Assembly (NCBI GenBank): GCA_047967505.1
Contig: CM106538.1
From: Dipteris shenzhenensis
Lineage: Eukaryota > Polypodiophyta > Polypodiopsida > Gleicheniales
DNA length: 64,000 nt
Strand: one strand, 5' to 3'
The translations under genes were made by a program, and so were the position numbers. Positions within the stretch are counted from its first letter, which is position 1; each line of letters begins with the position of its first letter. The notes under the pieces are model-generated. The model had not been told where the DNA came from and did not search any database. It saw only the letters and a program-made list of their open reading frames with translations. Positions 10,441 to 21,609 of the stretch are shown here, piece after piece.

Positions 10441-11690
10441 CTATTAGTTGAGGGAGCGTGATGCTCAAAGAACGATGAGCAAGGTCCTGAACGACCGAAT
10501 AGTCTTCTTGCCCCATCCGATGGGAAAATCCGAGGGCGACCACTTACTCCTGTAGAATCTTTTAGTCTTCTCTGTTGGTGGGTCTGCCATCTCAACCTCT
10601 GAGGGCTCCGAGAAAGACATCTTCTTCCTGGGGCGACCGGTCCACGGTTTGGAGAGGGGTCCGAGGTGGTACGACTTCTTTTCCCAAGGCCAAGGATCTC
10701 TACGTCAGAATCCTCAGTCCCTGATTCACTTAGAAGATTCACCCTTGGAATATTGTGATATTTCGTACGATAACGATCCTTCTGGTGGCACTCGTAGCAT
10801 ACAACATTAGCACGGTCTCTTGGAGGACGGTTGACTTCATTTTTTATGTCCACCATCTCAAGCCGAAGATCATTCAAGGCCTTGGCTAGGTCATTGATTC
10901 CAGGTTCAGTTGCAGGGAGGGCCTCTTTAGCTGGAGGGGCCGAGGGAGTAGACAGGAGGCGAGCTCGTGGGCGAGGCTGGAGAAATCTTCGTGGTGGAGG
11001 GTGATAATATACACCTTGTTGAGGATAAGCATCTAAGGGAGGACCATACATTTGAGGTGGAGGCGGTGGATACATCCCTGATGAGGGGTGGGGGTATGCC
11101 CCTGAGTTAGACCCCCTAGGTTGTTCTTGCAAGAATTGAGAGGGTTGCGGAAGGACAATCGTCTTCTTTGAAGCGGGGTCAGACTGAACTTTATCAAACT
11201 TTTGAGCAATCTCATGTGCTAGCACCATAGTTTCTGGATTCTCCCATTTAAGCTTAAGGCGAAATTCATCACTTGCTCCTGCAAGAAGGTAGCGCAGCAC
11301 ATGCTGAGTCATTCCAGCTCGAAATCCGGCATTGTCCTCTTGTGTGGCAATTAAACGGTCTAGGACCACGGCCGCTCGATCCACATATCGACGCACCGTT
11401 TCATCTTCTGACCGCTTCAAGTTTGCCACCTGCACGTACACATTCTCTGGCTCCTCTTCTTTACCGAAATACTCAATCATCGCTGCTGTCAACCTTGGCC
11501 AGCTTTGGCGAACATCTTCGGTCTGCTTCTCATACCACACTTGAGCCAAACTCTCTAGCAATGTGGGAAGAACCAACAGTCATCTGTCTTCGGTATGAAA
11601 GTTGAGAGAAACACAACGGCGCTTGAAGACCAGAAGATACTCATTTGAATGTTCTTCCACCCGTCCACAAAACACGAGAATGTCAGCCAT
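10428..11690 (-). pseudogene. Gy1a gag
   Basis: The start codon is at 11690 (MADILVFCGRVEE). Codon 37 is TGA where the sister copy has TGG. Downstream, 382 codons are open: capsid (LAQVWYEKQTEDVRQSW ... YVDRAAVVLDRL), a Pro/Tyr-rich spacer with PPPPPQMYGPPLDAYP, then CYECHQKDRYRTKYH. That last stretch is a CCHC knuckle whose His is Arg and whose last Cys is Tyr. The sister copy keeps an intact knuckle. Confidence 0.8.
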
Positions 11691-12246
11691 GCTTGGAAGA
11701 TGGAAAAGAGAGAGGCAAGACGAGGCTTATCTATGGACAAACAATAGAAAGAGGAAGCTTGAACTGAAAATCGAATGAAAATACATCCACAAAGCACACA
11801 TAGGCAGGATAGGATGTGACTGATGTATTGTGAAATACTACACGGGAAGAATCTTCAGCATAGAATAGCACATAGACAATCTTAAAAGGACCAACCCTTA
11901 TGATAAAACATCCATCTTTACAAGCGAGGTTTAGAGACACGGCGCTGCATGAGGTTGTTCATCAAGGCAAACAAGAATGCCATGACAAATGTCAACAGTT
12001 GGAAAGCTTACGCATCACCTTCAGCTTCTTCCAGTTCTTGTAGTCGCCATGCTATTTCTTCAAGGGATGTGCGGTCTAGTATCCTTCTTTTGAGCAATGT
12101 CCTTGAGCACCTTTCTGATGATCTTCCGAAGTCGGTAAACTCGTATCAAGTATGCCCAACACTTAGTTTCATGATGACCACAATCTTTGCCCTCCTTCGT
12201 GGCTTGCGGCTTTGTTGCGGTAGTGCTTTCACTCGCGTTATGCGTG

Positions 12247-12656
12247 ATTGAAGTACAAGCTTCACGTGCCAAGAAGTCAGCAACTAGATTTCGAGCTCAA
12301 GGGATATGCTGAATTTTTACCTATTCAAATTGATTGCAAAGTTCCAATGCTTGTTGATGTCGAGGAACCAAGCCTTTGCTCCGCACCTTCCATCTTCTCC
12401 TAACTTGTTCACACACTAGTTGAGAATCTCCTTGCACCTCAAGTTGCTTGACGTGATGTTCTTGTGCCTTTTGTAGCCCAAAAATGAGCGCCGAGTACTG
12501 AGCTTGATTACAAGTACTTGCAGGTGCAAACTTGCTATAACAATACTCCTCACCACTCGGTGAAGTGAGCTTTACACTCACGTCAGCAGCCTTAGTCAAA
12601 GGTTTGTAAGCTCCATCAAATTGAAGGATTCAAGATGTCATCACACCAAGACTAAA
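12247..12656 (-). pseudogene. Gy1a extra RNase H-like domain, upstream of gag
   Basis: The minus strand encodes ILQFDGAYKP, VSVKLTSPSGEEYCY, CNQAQYSALIFGLQKAQEHH, LEVQGDSQLVCEQV and IP.ARNLVADFLA. This is the RNase HI-like (RVT_3/archaeal-type) fold with the D, D and D positions kept. The usual Glu of the N-x-AEY motif is Gln (NQAQY). It lies 5' of gag, on the gag side of the leader, not behind reverse transcriptase. A stop after NQFE breaks this copy. Confidence 0.75.
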
Positions 12657-12864
12657 ATTCGGACATCCTAAGTTTCTCGGTAGTCCAAGATAGGTAGAAG
12701 GAGAGGGTGGGGAGAATTCAATACTTGAGCCAAATGTTCAGCACCGAATAAACTTGCAATTCTTTGTTGATAGTTTATCTTCAGACCAAAAAGAATTACA
12801 ACTTGAAACTCGAAATGAGGCAGAAAAGGTTGATTGGGTACAAATGGATTCCTTGGTCGAAACA

Positions 12865-13140
12865 TTACCAACCATAGCTGAGGCTTAGAAATCTTTGTAG
12901 TGAGATTGAGAATAAACCATTCAAGACGAGCTTATCTTCAGGAATTAACAAGCAGATGCGCCAAATCTCCCTCCAAGCTTGGGGAGCATCCCACCCTTCG
13001 ATGAAAGACACCCTTTTAATTACCTCCAAAGCAGCAAGTAGCTCAATCACCGCACAATGAGTGGAATTAAAATCAAAGTTCTCCCAGCGAATCAATAGTT
13101 CTTCACCTTGAACCAACCATGATTATCATCACACCCGTCA
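12865..13140 (-). pseudogene. Unrecognised ORF in Gy1a leader
   Basis: About 80 codons read VQGEELLIRWENFDFNSTHC ... VSFIEGWDAPQAWREIWRIC ... EDKLVLNG. The same protein is encoded in Gy1b (16945-17187) with about ten replacements, so it was coding before the two copies separated. I do not recognise a family. It sits between the LTR and the extra RNase H. Confidence 0.45.
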
Positions 13141-13487
13141 TCTCCTTGAACAATGCACTAGACAATCAGCCGTTGAAGATCGACATGAAGATCAAGAAAG
13201 AGATCTCGCCAATTGTTAGCCGTAATGAGCGGAGGACCAGGCACCAAATCCTTAAACTCGTCGAGAAGTTACTAAATATCCACTCTCCTCTTGTGGCGTG
13301 CGTCGTGTGCGTTCGTGAAGTGGACTTGAAAAATTTCCGAATCGACGATCTAGCACGAGATGTGAATAGAGCACATGAAATGAAGTACTTTTACTTTTTA
13401 CATCAAGAGTAAACTCCCCACGGTTAGAGAGTTACAGTTCCCGAGATTTCATATAAATAAAAATCATTACATTTTCATCACTTCCAA

Positions 13488-13556
13488 CTTGTTGGCCCAA
13501 TGATAAGTCTCCCTTTTATGAAGGGGGAGGTCTTGGGTTCAAATCCTATTCTTTAA
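13488..13556 (+). repeat. tRNA-derived SINE-like head in Gy1a leader
   Basis: The stretch TTGGCCCAATGATAAG resembles a pol III A box, and 35-45 bp later GGTTCAAATCC is a near-consensus B box. It is followed by an A-rich tail AATAAAAAGAGAG. The order and spacing are those of a tRNA-derived SINE or tRNA pseudogene. No full cloverleaf can be drawn. It is antisense to the element carrying it and is present in both Gy1 copies. Confidence 0.5.
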
Positions 13557-14120
13557 TAAAAAGAGAGGAGAGGAGAGGAGAAGGAGAAGAGAAAGAGAAG
13601 GAGAAGAAGAACAAGGAGAGAAGAGTGAGGAGCGCAGAATCTGCTGTTACAGTTTTGCAAAAACTCAGAAAAACTGTCCGCGACCAGAAGACGCAGGAGC
13701 CCAGAAAACTGTCGCGCGGGTGAACGAACTAGACGCGCGAAGCGAGAAAACTGTCCGCGATCAGAAGAAGCAGGAGCCTTGAAAACTGTCGCGCGGGTGA
13801 ACACAGTAGACGAGCGAATCGAATGCACGCGTAAGAACTCAAAAGGAGCACAGATGTTACAATTATGCAGATGCGACCGGTACAAGCAGAAGATTTGCCA
13901 ACCAGAATACACGTAGGAACCGTGAGCAGAAATCAGGCAGACTGAAAGTGCAGAAGCGGAGAGGTTTTGCAGCCGTAGGGACAGGGAAGGTACACAGTTT
14001 GGAGATACAAAAGTAAAGAACTGTGCACAGAAGAGACTGCAGAGCCGCACCTAGTTGTAGGAGTAGCAGGTTTTACACAACTAGCCGTGGAGATTTCGAT
14101 CTCAGCAGCCACACCATTTC
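13557..14120. other. Gy1a untranslated leader with GA-rich tract
   Basis: A GAGAAG-rich tract (13557-13625) is followed by about 500 bp that match the mirrored leader of Gy1b. No conserved protein was found. The sequence next to the LTR (TGGTGTGGCTGC on the minus strand) may be the primer site but matches no tRNA I know. Confidence 0.4.
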
Positions 14121-15055
14121 TATTAGCTGAAAAAGAAATCAGGACCAAAGACTAGAGGCTAAGCATGGCGACGCTCGAGGGCCATATAGGATAGGAGAAC
14201 GTGAGGGCGAAACGTTATCATCGGAGGAAAAAGGAATTAGAAGGAAAGGGAATGAAGAGGGAGACTATGACACAAGGGAAAAGAGAGAGGGGGAAGAGAA
14301 GCGTGTACATGATGGGAGAAAGAATGTAAAGATGGAGACATCAAGGGAAGAGGACCATGCTTTATTTTGAAAGGAAGGGAAGAGAGAAATCAAAGTACTA
14401 GCTAGGTGGCTTTACAAGAATGAGCGTGTCTCATCAAGAAATAGCCCCCTCCTTTTATAGCCAAGAGAGGGGCTCTCTCCCAATAAATGCATCCTCCCAC
14501 ATGTATGGTGTGTGTGGAAAAGTCTCCCATGTGGGCTAGGCAGTTACGCACTCTCAATTGTGTGCGACAACCCTTTGCCTCATTTTTCCACATAAATCAA
14601 GCCCCATATCTCAAGTCTATGATACTCCCTTGGTCTCTCCCTAATTTTATAATACATTCAAACCTCTAGGAGGACAACTGGAGGATTGGCACAAGGAATC
14701 TTGCCACCTCATCCTACTTTCCCCATTATTTAACTTGCTCTCTTGGACCTTCTATACCTCCCCCACATGAGCCTATACTATATGGAGGGAATAACCCAAT
14801 TTAATATCCATCTCCACCCATTTTATATTACTTCTCCCATGGACTTTGAGACATATCTCACTAAATGCAGCCTAGGTGGAGGGGTGGCACATGGAGAAGC
14901 CATGCTACCTTATATTTTATAATATTACTACCATGCATTATGTACATCACACCTTATGGGTCCTCTTACGTAAAAGGGTGGAACATGGTCATGTCACCTC
15001 AACTCTGGGCCCTGTACACACCATATTTTATTATGCTATTGCCACATACAAACAC
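14121..15055 (-). repeat. Gy1a 5' LTR, truncated at its outer end
   Basis: It matches 5348-6578 without the tandem duplications. A TATAAAA box is at 14453-14459 on the minus strand. The first 45 bp or so of the LTR (TGTTA...ATTAATATG in the other copies) are missing where it meets Gy1b at 15055/15056. Confidence 0.8.
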
Positions 15056-16037
15056 TGTTAAGCATAAAATTGTCTAGAAAAGGCATTAATATGTGTGTGT
15101 GTTTGTATGTGTGGCAATAGTATAATAAATTATGGTGTGCATAGGGCCCAGGGTCGAAGTGGCAGGGCATGACTATGTGCCACCCTTCCACGTAAGAGGA
15201 CCCATAAGGTGTGATGTACATAATCCATGGTAGTAATATTACAAAATATAAGGTGGCATGGCTCCTCGATGTGCCATCCCTCCACCTAGGCTACATTTAG
15301 TGAGATATGGCCCAAAGTCTATGGGAAAAGTAATATAAAATAGGTGGAGATAGATATTATATTGGGTTATTCCCTCCATATAGGATAGGCCCATGTGGGG
15401 TATAGAAGGCCCAAGAGAGCAAGTTAAATAATGGGAAAAGTAGAATGAGATGGCAAGATTCCTTGTGACAACCCTCCACTTGTCCTCCTAGAGCTTTTAA
15501 CATATTATAAATTTGGGAAGAGACCAAGGGAGTATCATAGACTTGAGATATGGGACTTGATTTATGTGGAAAAATGAGGCAAAGGGTTGTCGCATACAAT
15601 TGAGAGTGCGTAACCGCCTAGCCTACATGGGAGACTTTTTCACACACACCATGCATGTGGGAGGATGCATTTATTGGGAGAGACCTCCTCTCTTGGCTAT
15701 AAAACGAGGGGGCTATTCCTTGATGGGACACGCTTTTTCTTGTAAAGCCACCTAGCTAGTACTTTGATTTCTCCCTTCCCTTCCTTTCAAAATAAAGCAT
15801 AGTACTCTTCCCTTGATGTCTCCATCTTTACATTCCCCGTCCCATCATGTACATGCTTCTCTTCCCCCTCTCCCTTTCCCCTTGTGTCATAGTCTCCCTC
15901 TTCATTCCCTCCCCTTCTAATTCCTTTTTCCCTCCCATGATAACGTTTCACCCTCATGTTCTCCTTTCCTCTATTGCCCCCGAGCGTCGCCATGCTTAGC
16001 CTCTAGCCTCTCGTCCTGATTTCTTTTCCGGCTAATA
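15056..16037 (+). repeat. Gy1b 5' LTR
   Basis: It starts TGTTAAGCATAAAATTG and ends near GGCTAATA. TATAAAA is at 15698-15704 and AATAAA at 15791-15796, spaced as U3, R and U5. It is the mirror image of 14121-15055. The 3' boundary is approximate because the terminal TAACA seen at 5348 is not preserved. Confidence 0.8.
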
Positions 16038-16516
16038 GAAATGGTGTGACTGCTAGGATTGAAATCTCCACGGCTAGTAGTGTAAAACCTGTTACTCCTA
16101 CGACTGGGTGCGGCTCTGCAGTCTCTTCCGTGCACAATTCTCTACTTTTTCACCTCCAAACTGTGTACCTTCCCTTTTCCTACGGCTGCAAAACCTCCCT
16201 GCTTCTGCACTTTCAATCTGTCTGCTTTCTGCTCACGGTTCCTACATGTATTCTGACCGGCAAATCTTCTGCTCGTACCGATCGCATCTGCAGAACTCTA
16301 ACATCTGTGCTCCTTCTGAGTTTCTGCGTGCGCATTCGATTCGCGTGTCTACTGTGTTCACCCATGCGACAGTTTTCTGAGCTCTTACGTCTTTTGATCG
16401 CGGACAATTTTTCTGAGTTTCTGCAAGACTGTAACAGTAGATCTCGCGCCCCTCCCTCTCTTCTCTTCTTCTTCTCCTTCTCTTTCTCTTCTCCTTCTCC
16501 TCTCCTCTCCTCTCCT

Positions 16517-16600
16517 CTCTTTTTATTAAAGAGTAAGATTGAACCCAAGACCTCCCCCTTCACAAAAGGGAGACTTATCATTGGGCCAACAAGTTGGAAG
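16517..16600 (-). repeat. tRNA-derived SINE-like head in Gy1b leader
   Basis: This is the mirror copy of 13488-13556, with B-box complement GGATTTGAACC changed to GATTGAACC here. It is preceded by a CT-rich tract (16440-16520), the mirror of the GA-rich tract. Confidence 0.45.
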
Positions 16601-16944
16601 CGATGAAAATGTAATGATTTTTGTTTATATATTGAAATCTCCGGAACTGTAACTCTCTAACCGTGGGGAGTTTACTCTTGCTGTAAAAAGCAAAAGTACT
16701 CCATTTCATATGCTCTATTCACATCTCGTGCTAGACCGCCGATTCGAAACTTTTTCAAGTCCACTTCACGGACGCATGCCACATGAGGAGAGTGGATATT
16801 TATGTCACTTCTCGACGAGTTTAAGGATTTGGTGCCTGGTCCTCCACTCATTACGGCTACCAATTAGGGAGATCTCTTTCTTGATCTTCACGTCGACTTT
16901 CACAGCTAATTGTCCAGTGCATTGTTCAAGGAGACGACGGGTGG

Positions 16945-17187
16945 GATGATAGACCGTGGCTGGTTCAAGGTGAAGAACTATTGATTCACTGGGAGAACTT
17001 TGATTTTAATTCTACTCATTGTGTAGTGATCGAGCCACTTGCTGCTTCGAAGGTAATTAAAAGGATGTCCTTCATCGAAGGGTGGGATGCTCCCCAAGCT
17101 TGGAGGAAGATTTGGCGCATCTGCTTGTTAATTCCTGTGGATAAGCTCGTCTTGAATGGTTTATTGTCAGGCCTCGGCTATGGTTGA
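16945..17187 (+). pseudogene. Unrecognised ORF in Gy1b leader
   Basis: It encodes VQGEELLIHWENFDFNSTHC ... FIEGWDAPQAWRKIWRICLL, the counterpart of 12865-13140. Tryptophan-rich and without a known motif, it ends at a TGA after about 80 codons. The segment to 17384 is open but looks non-coding. Confidence 0.45.
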
Positions 17188-17383
17188 TAACGTTTCGACC
17201 AAGGAATCCATTTGTACCTAATCAACCTTTTGTGCCTCATTTCGAATTTCAAGTTGTAATTCTTTTTTGTCTAAAGATAAACTATCAACAAATGATTGCA
17301 AGTTTATTTTGTGCTGAACATTTGGCTCAAGTGTTTAATTCTCCCCACCCTCTCCTTCTACTTATCTTGGACTACCAAGAAAC

Positions 17384-17905
17384 TTGGGATGTCCGAATTC
17401 TAGTCTTGGTGTGATGATATCTTGGATCCTTCAATTTGATCGAGCTTACAAACCTTCGACCAAGGCTCGTTGCGTGAGTGTGAAGCTCACTTCACCGAGT
17501 GGTGAGGAGTATTGTTATAGAAAGTCTGCACCTACAAGTACTTGCAATCAAGCTCAGTACTCGACGCTCATTTTTGGGCTACAAAAGACACAAGAACATC
17601 ACGTCAAGCAACTTGAAGTGCAAGCAGATTCTCAACTAGTGTGTGAACAAGTTAGTGGAAGGTGGAAGGTGCGGAGCAAAGGCTTGGTTCCACAACATCA
17701 ACAAGCATTGAAACTTTGCAACCAATTTGAAGAGGTAAAACTTCAGCATATCCCTCGAGCTCGAAATCTAGTTGCTGATTTCTTGACATATGAAGCTTGT
17801 ACTTCAATCACGCATGACGCAAGTGGAAGCACCACCCCAACAAAGCTGCAAGCAACGAAGGAGGGTGATCATTTGCAAGGAATGCAAAGATTGTGGTCAT
17901 CATGA
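17384..17905 (+). CDS. Gy1b extra RNase H-like domain, upstream of gag
   Basis: This is a 173-codon open stretch. It has SWILQFDRAYKP (FDGAY in the sister), SVKLTSPSGEEYCYRK, CNQAQYSTLIFGLQ, VQADSQLVCEQVSGRWKV, VKLQHIPRARNLVADF. The fold is complete and better preserved than in Gy1a, but the Glu of the motif is again Gln, and GDS has become ADS. Known plant Tat elements carry a second RNase H between RT-RNase H and integrase; here it precedes gag. A cysteine-bearing tail follows. The frame is closed before gag, so it would need its own translation start. Confidence 0.75.
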   Translation: MGCPNSSLGVMISWILQFDRAYKPSTKARCVSVKLTSPSGEEYCYRKSAPTSTCNQAQYSTLIFGLQKTQEHHVKQLEVQADSQLVCEQVSGRWKVRSKGLVPQHQQALKLCNQFEEVKLQHIPRARNLVADFLTYEACTSITHDASGSTTPTKLQATKEGDHLQGMQRLWSS

Positions 17906-18381
17906 AACTAAGTGTTGAGCATACTTGATACGAGTTACCGACTTCGGAAGATCATCAGAAAGGTCCTCAAGGACATTGCTCAAAAGAAGGATACTAGACC
18001 GCACATCCCTTGAAGAAATAGCATGGCGACTACAAGAACTGGAAGAAGCTGAAGGTGATGTGCAAGCTCTCCAACTGTTCACATTTGTCATGGCATTCTT
18101 GTTTGCCTTGATGAACCACCTCATGCAGCGCCGTGTCTCTAACCCTCGCTTGTAAAGATGGATGTGATATCATGAGGGTTGGTCCTTTTAAGATTGTCTA
18201 TGTACTATTCTATGCTGAAGATTCTTCCCGTGTAGTATTTCGCAATACACCAGTCGGACCTACCCTGCCTATGTGTGCTTTGTAGATGTATCTTCACCCG
18301 ATTTTCAGTTCAAGCTTCCTCTTTCTATTGTTTGTTCATAGATAAGCCTCGTCTTGCCTCTCTCTTTTCCATCTTTCAAGC

Positions 18382-19456
18382 ATGGCTGATATTCCCGTGT
18401 TTTGTGGACAGGTGGAAGAAAATCCAAATGAGTATCTTCTGGCCTTTAAGCGCCGTTGTGTTTCTCTCAACTTTCTTACTGAAGACAGATGGCTGTTGGT
18501 TCTTCCCACATTTCTAGAAGGTTTGGCTCAAGTGTGGTATGAGAAGCAAGCCGAAGACGTTCGCCAAAGCTGACCAAGGTTGACAGCAGCGATGATTGAG
18601 TATTTCGGCAAAGAAGAGGAGCCGAAGAATGTGTACCTGCAGGTGGCAAACTTGAAGCAGTCAGAAGGTGAGACGGCGCGTCGATATGTGGATCGAGCGA
18701 CCGTGCTCTTGGACCGTTTGATTACCACGCAGAAGCACAATGCCGGATTTCGAGCTGAAATGACTCAGCATGTGTTGAGCTACCGTGTAGCAGGAGCAAG
18801 TGATGAATTCCGCCTCAAGCTTAAATGGGAGAATCCAGAAACTATGGTGCTAGCACATGAGATTGCTCAAAAGTTTGATAAAGTTCAGTCTGACCCCGCT
18901 TCAAAGAAGACGATTGTCCCTCCGCAACCCCCTCAATTACTGCAACAACAATCTGCGGGGTCTAACTCAGGGGCATACCCCCACCCCTCATCAGGGATGT
19001 ATCCACCACCTCCACCTCAAATATATGGTCCTCCCTTAGATGCTTACCCTCAACAAGGTGTATATTCTCACCCTGCCTCGACGATTTTCCCAGCCTCGCC
19101 CACGAGCCCCCCTCCTTTCTACTCGCTCGGCCCCTCCAACTAAAGAGGCTCTCCCTGCAACAGAACCTGGAATCAATGACCCAAGGCCCTAAATGATCTT
19201 CGGCTTGAGATGGTGGGCATCAGAAATCAAGCCAACCGCCCTTCAAGAGACCGTGCTAATGTTGTATGCTACGAGTGCCACCAGAAGGATCATTATCGCA
19301 CGGAATGTCGCAATATTCTAAAAGTGAATCTTCTAAGTGAATCAAACACTGAGGATTCTGACGTAGAGATCCCTGATCTTGGGAAAAGAAGTCGTACCAC
19401 CTCGGACCCCTCTCCAAACCGTGGACCGGGCCGCCCAAGGAAGATGTCCTTAGAGC
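18382..19456 (+). pseudogene. Gy1b gag (5' part)
   Basis: The start is MADIPVFCGQVEENPNEYLL. A TGA at 18571-18573 replaces the Trp of the sister copy (QSWPRL). Then 187 codons are open to a frame change near 19070. The zinc knuckle CYECHQKDHYRTEC at 19267-19308 is intact CCHC. The gene is cut at 19456 by Gy2 and resumes at 25827. Confidence 0.8.
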
Positions 19457-19984
19457 TGACACATCCCAGCACTCCTGAAACCTCTGATCTGCAAAACAAA
19501 CACACACCACGTGAGAACTGAGTAGGCTGCTCACCACCCAACCATGACATCTACGGGATGTGATCCCGAATCAGGAGATGTCCCCTCCGAGCCACGAGCT
19601 GAGCTACTGGCACGAACTCCCAATCAGATCCAAACCAGCCTGGTGTCCCATACCACCAGGTGGCACTGTGAAGCCCTGGATCTGCCACTGGGCCTTGGGC
19701 TACGCTAAGATGCAGGCGCGCGTCCGCGACTCAATCTAGGAACAAACCTGGCACCCGGAAACGAAACTTGCTCCCAACTGCACACTGAGAACTGAACCCC
19801 CTGGGCCCCTTTTATAGACTCGGGCCCCGAGCGCCAAAAATAGCGAAGACCTATAAATAGTTCGTACCCTTGCCACTCAACCCGAGAATCAAGCCTGCCT
19901 AGCTCTAAGCCTCCCCAAGCTACCTGAGCTAGTCATGTGTACCTAGCACACGTCAGATACCAATCCGTGTCCGTGCACATGACA
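19457..19984 (-). repeat. Gy2 3' LTR
   Basis: Minus-strand TGTCATGTGC...GGGATGTGTCA, 528 bp. A polypurine tract (AGAGGAAGGGGAGTA) lies on its inner side at 19985-19999. TATAAAA is at 19810-19816. Confidence 0.9.
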
Positions 19985-19999
19985 TACTCCCCTTCCTCT

Positions 20000-21606
20000 A
20001 AGAACTCACTCCTGAGTTCGCTAAAAAACCCGGGAATGTTCTTTGGAGGTTTTGTAATGTCTTCCATGTTGCATCCTCCTCAACACGATCCTTCCACTTG
20101 ATCTTGTATTCCGTGATAGATCGATTGCGAATCTGTCTGTCACGAAATTCAAGAATACTCAGGTTCGTGTGGAATAAAAGTCAAATCTGTAACTTTTATT
20201 ATCTCGTGAGGAGAAACAAGTTGATCATCCGCACCCAAGACTTCTTTCAGTCTACTGACATGAAAGACTGGATGTACTTTAACATCAGAAGGCAATTCTA
20301 GTCGATATGCAACTGGTCCAATTCTTTTAACGACCTTGAAAGGACCACAGTATCTGGGGGATAATTTCGGAACCAAACCAGTACTTAGGCTCTTGGATTC
20401 CTTAGGAATTCGTAAATATACCATCGTTCCTTCAGAGAACTCTCTTGGTGAACGATGTCTATTAGCATAAAATCTGTCTCGATCTTGGGCACTTCTAATA
20501 GACTCCTTGGCAAACTGCAACATTTCCTGCATGTCTAGCAAGAAGTTCTTAGCAGCATCATTTTGAATTCCTTTGAACCCAACCATAACTGGTGACTTAG
20601 GTTGAAACCCGTACATAAGCATAAAAGGACTATAACCAGTACTAGAATGCTTTGCACTGTTGTAAGCAAATTCTATCATAGGGAGATAATCTTCCCATGA
20701 AGACTGTCTCATAGATACATATGCCCGAAGCATGTCTTCAACCAACTGGTTAACCTTCTCTGTACTGCCATCGGATTGTGCATGATCTGAGGAACTCATA
20801 CTTAGAGTAGTTTCTAACTTCTCAAAAACAAGTGTCCAAAAATTACTTGTAAACTTTGAGTCCCTGTCACTAACTATGTTAGATGGCAAACCATACGGCT
20901 TAAACAAGTGGTCCACAAACTCGTGAGCCAGCTGAACAACTGAAATAGTTGTTCCAGTAGGTAAGAATCTAGCCATTTTTGTCAAACGGTCGACTATGAC
21001 CCAAATGGAGTCATGACCCTTGCGCGTTCGAGGCAAACCAGTAATAAAATCCATGGAAATACTTTCCCATTTATTACCTGGAATCTGTAATGGCTGTAAT
21101 AAACCCGCGCTTCTAAGGCGTTCTGCCTTAGTAACCTGACAAACTCGGCAACCTACTACATAGTTCTCAATAAATACACGCATCTTTGGCCAATAGAAGG
21201 TATGCTTCACAAGAGACAGAGTCCTATGTATACCTGGATGTCCAGCACTAGGAGCATCATGACACTCCCAGAGAATCTTGGATTTAAGGTCCGAAACATC
21301 TGGCACACAAATCTTTTTATTCCGGAACAGCAAGCCGTTCCTAATCATCCACTGACCTCCCGCCGCCTGTATCGTAGGTGGCACAATCCCTGAGTCCTGG
21401 TCAACCATGGAGCTCCCATCCTGGACTCTCTGCCAATAAGAATTGAAATGACTATCAGTTGCGTATAGCCCTCTCAAGGATTGAAATAGGTCTGAGGATA
21501 TTTCCGTAAATGACAGAGCATTTACAAACTTAACTCGACTTAAGGCATCCGCCACACTATTCAACGAACCCTTACGATAACGTATTTCAAAATCAAAATC
21601 TTGCAT
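20000..21606 (-). pseudogene. Gy2 integrase and chromodomain
   Basis: 485 open codons start in the last part of RNase H (DFEIRYRKGSLNSVADALSR), then show HHCC (GHPGIHRTLSLVKH ... CRVCQ), SMDFITGLP, VSDRDSKFTSNFW and DGSTEKVN, so the D,D,E triad is complete. The frame is lost at PEYS near 20150. In the next frame the strand reads ILEFRDRQIRNRSITEYKIK and WKDRVEEDATW, a chromodomain ending near 20000. One stop (TAA at 21607-21609) separates this from the RT stretch. Confidence 0.9.
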
Positions 21607-21609
21607 TAA

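Noticed and set aside
13488-13556. Functional tRNA gene
   Set aside because: A and B boxes can be seen, but acceptor and D stems do not pair. It is better described as a SINE head or tRNA pseudogene.
13553-14148. 165-codon ORF in the Gy1a leader
   Set aside because: The mirror copy at 16046-16606 is open in a shifted frame with different residues, so there is no sign of conserved coding.
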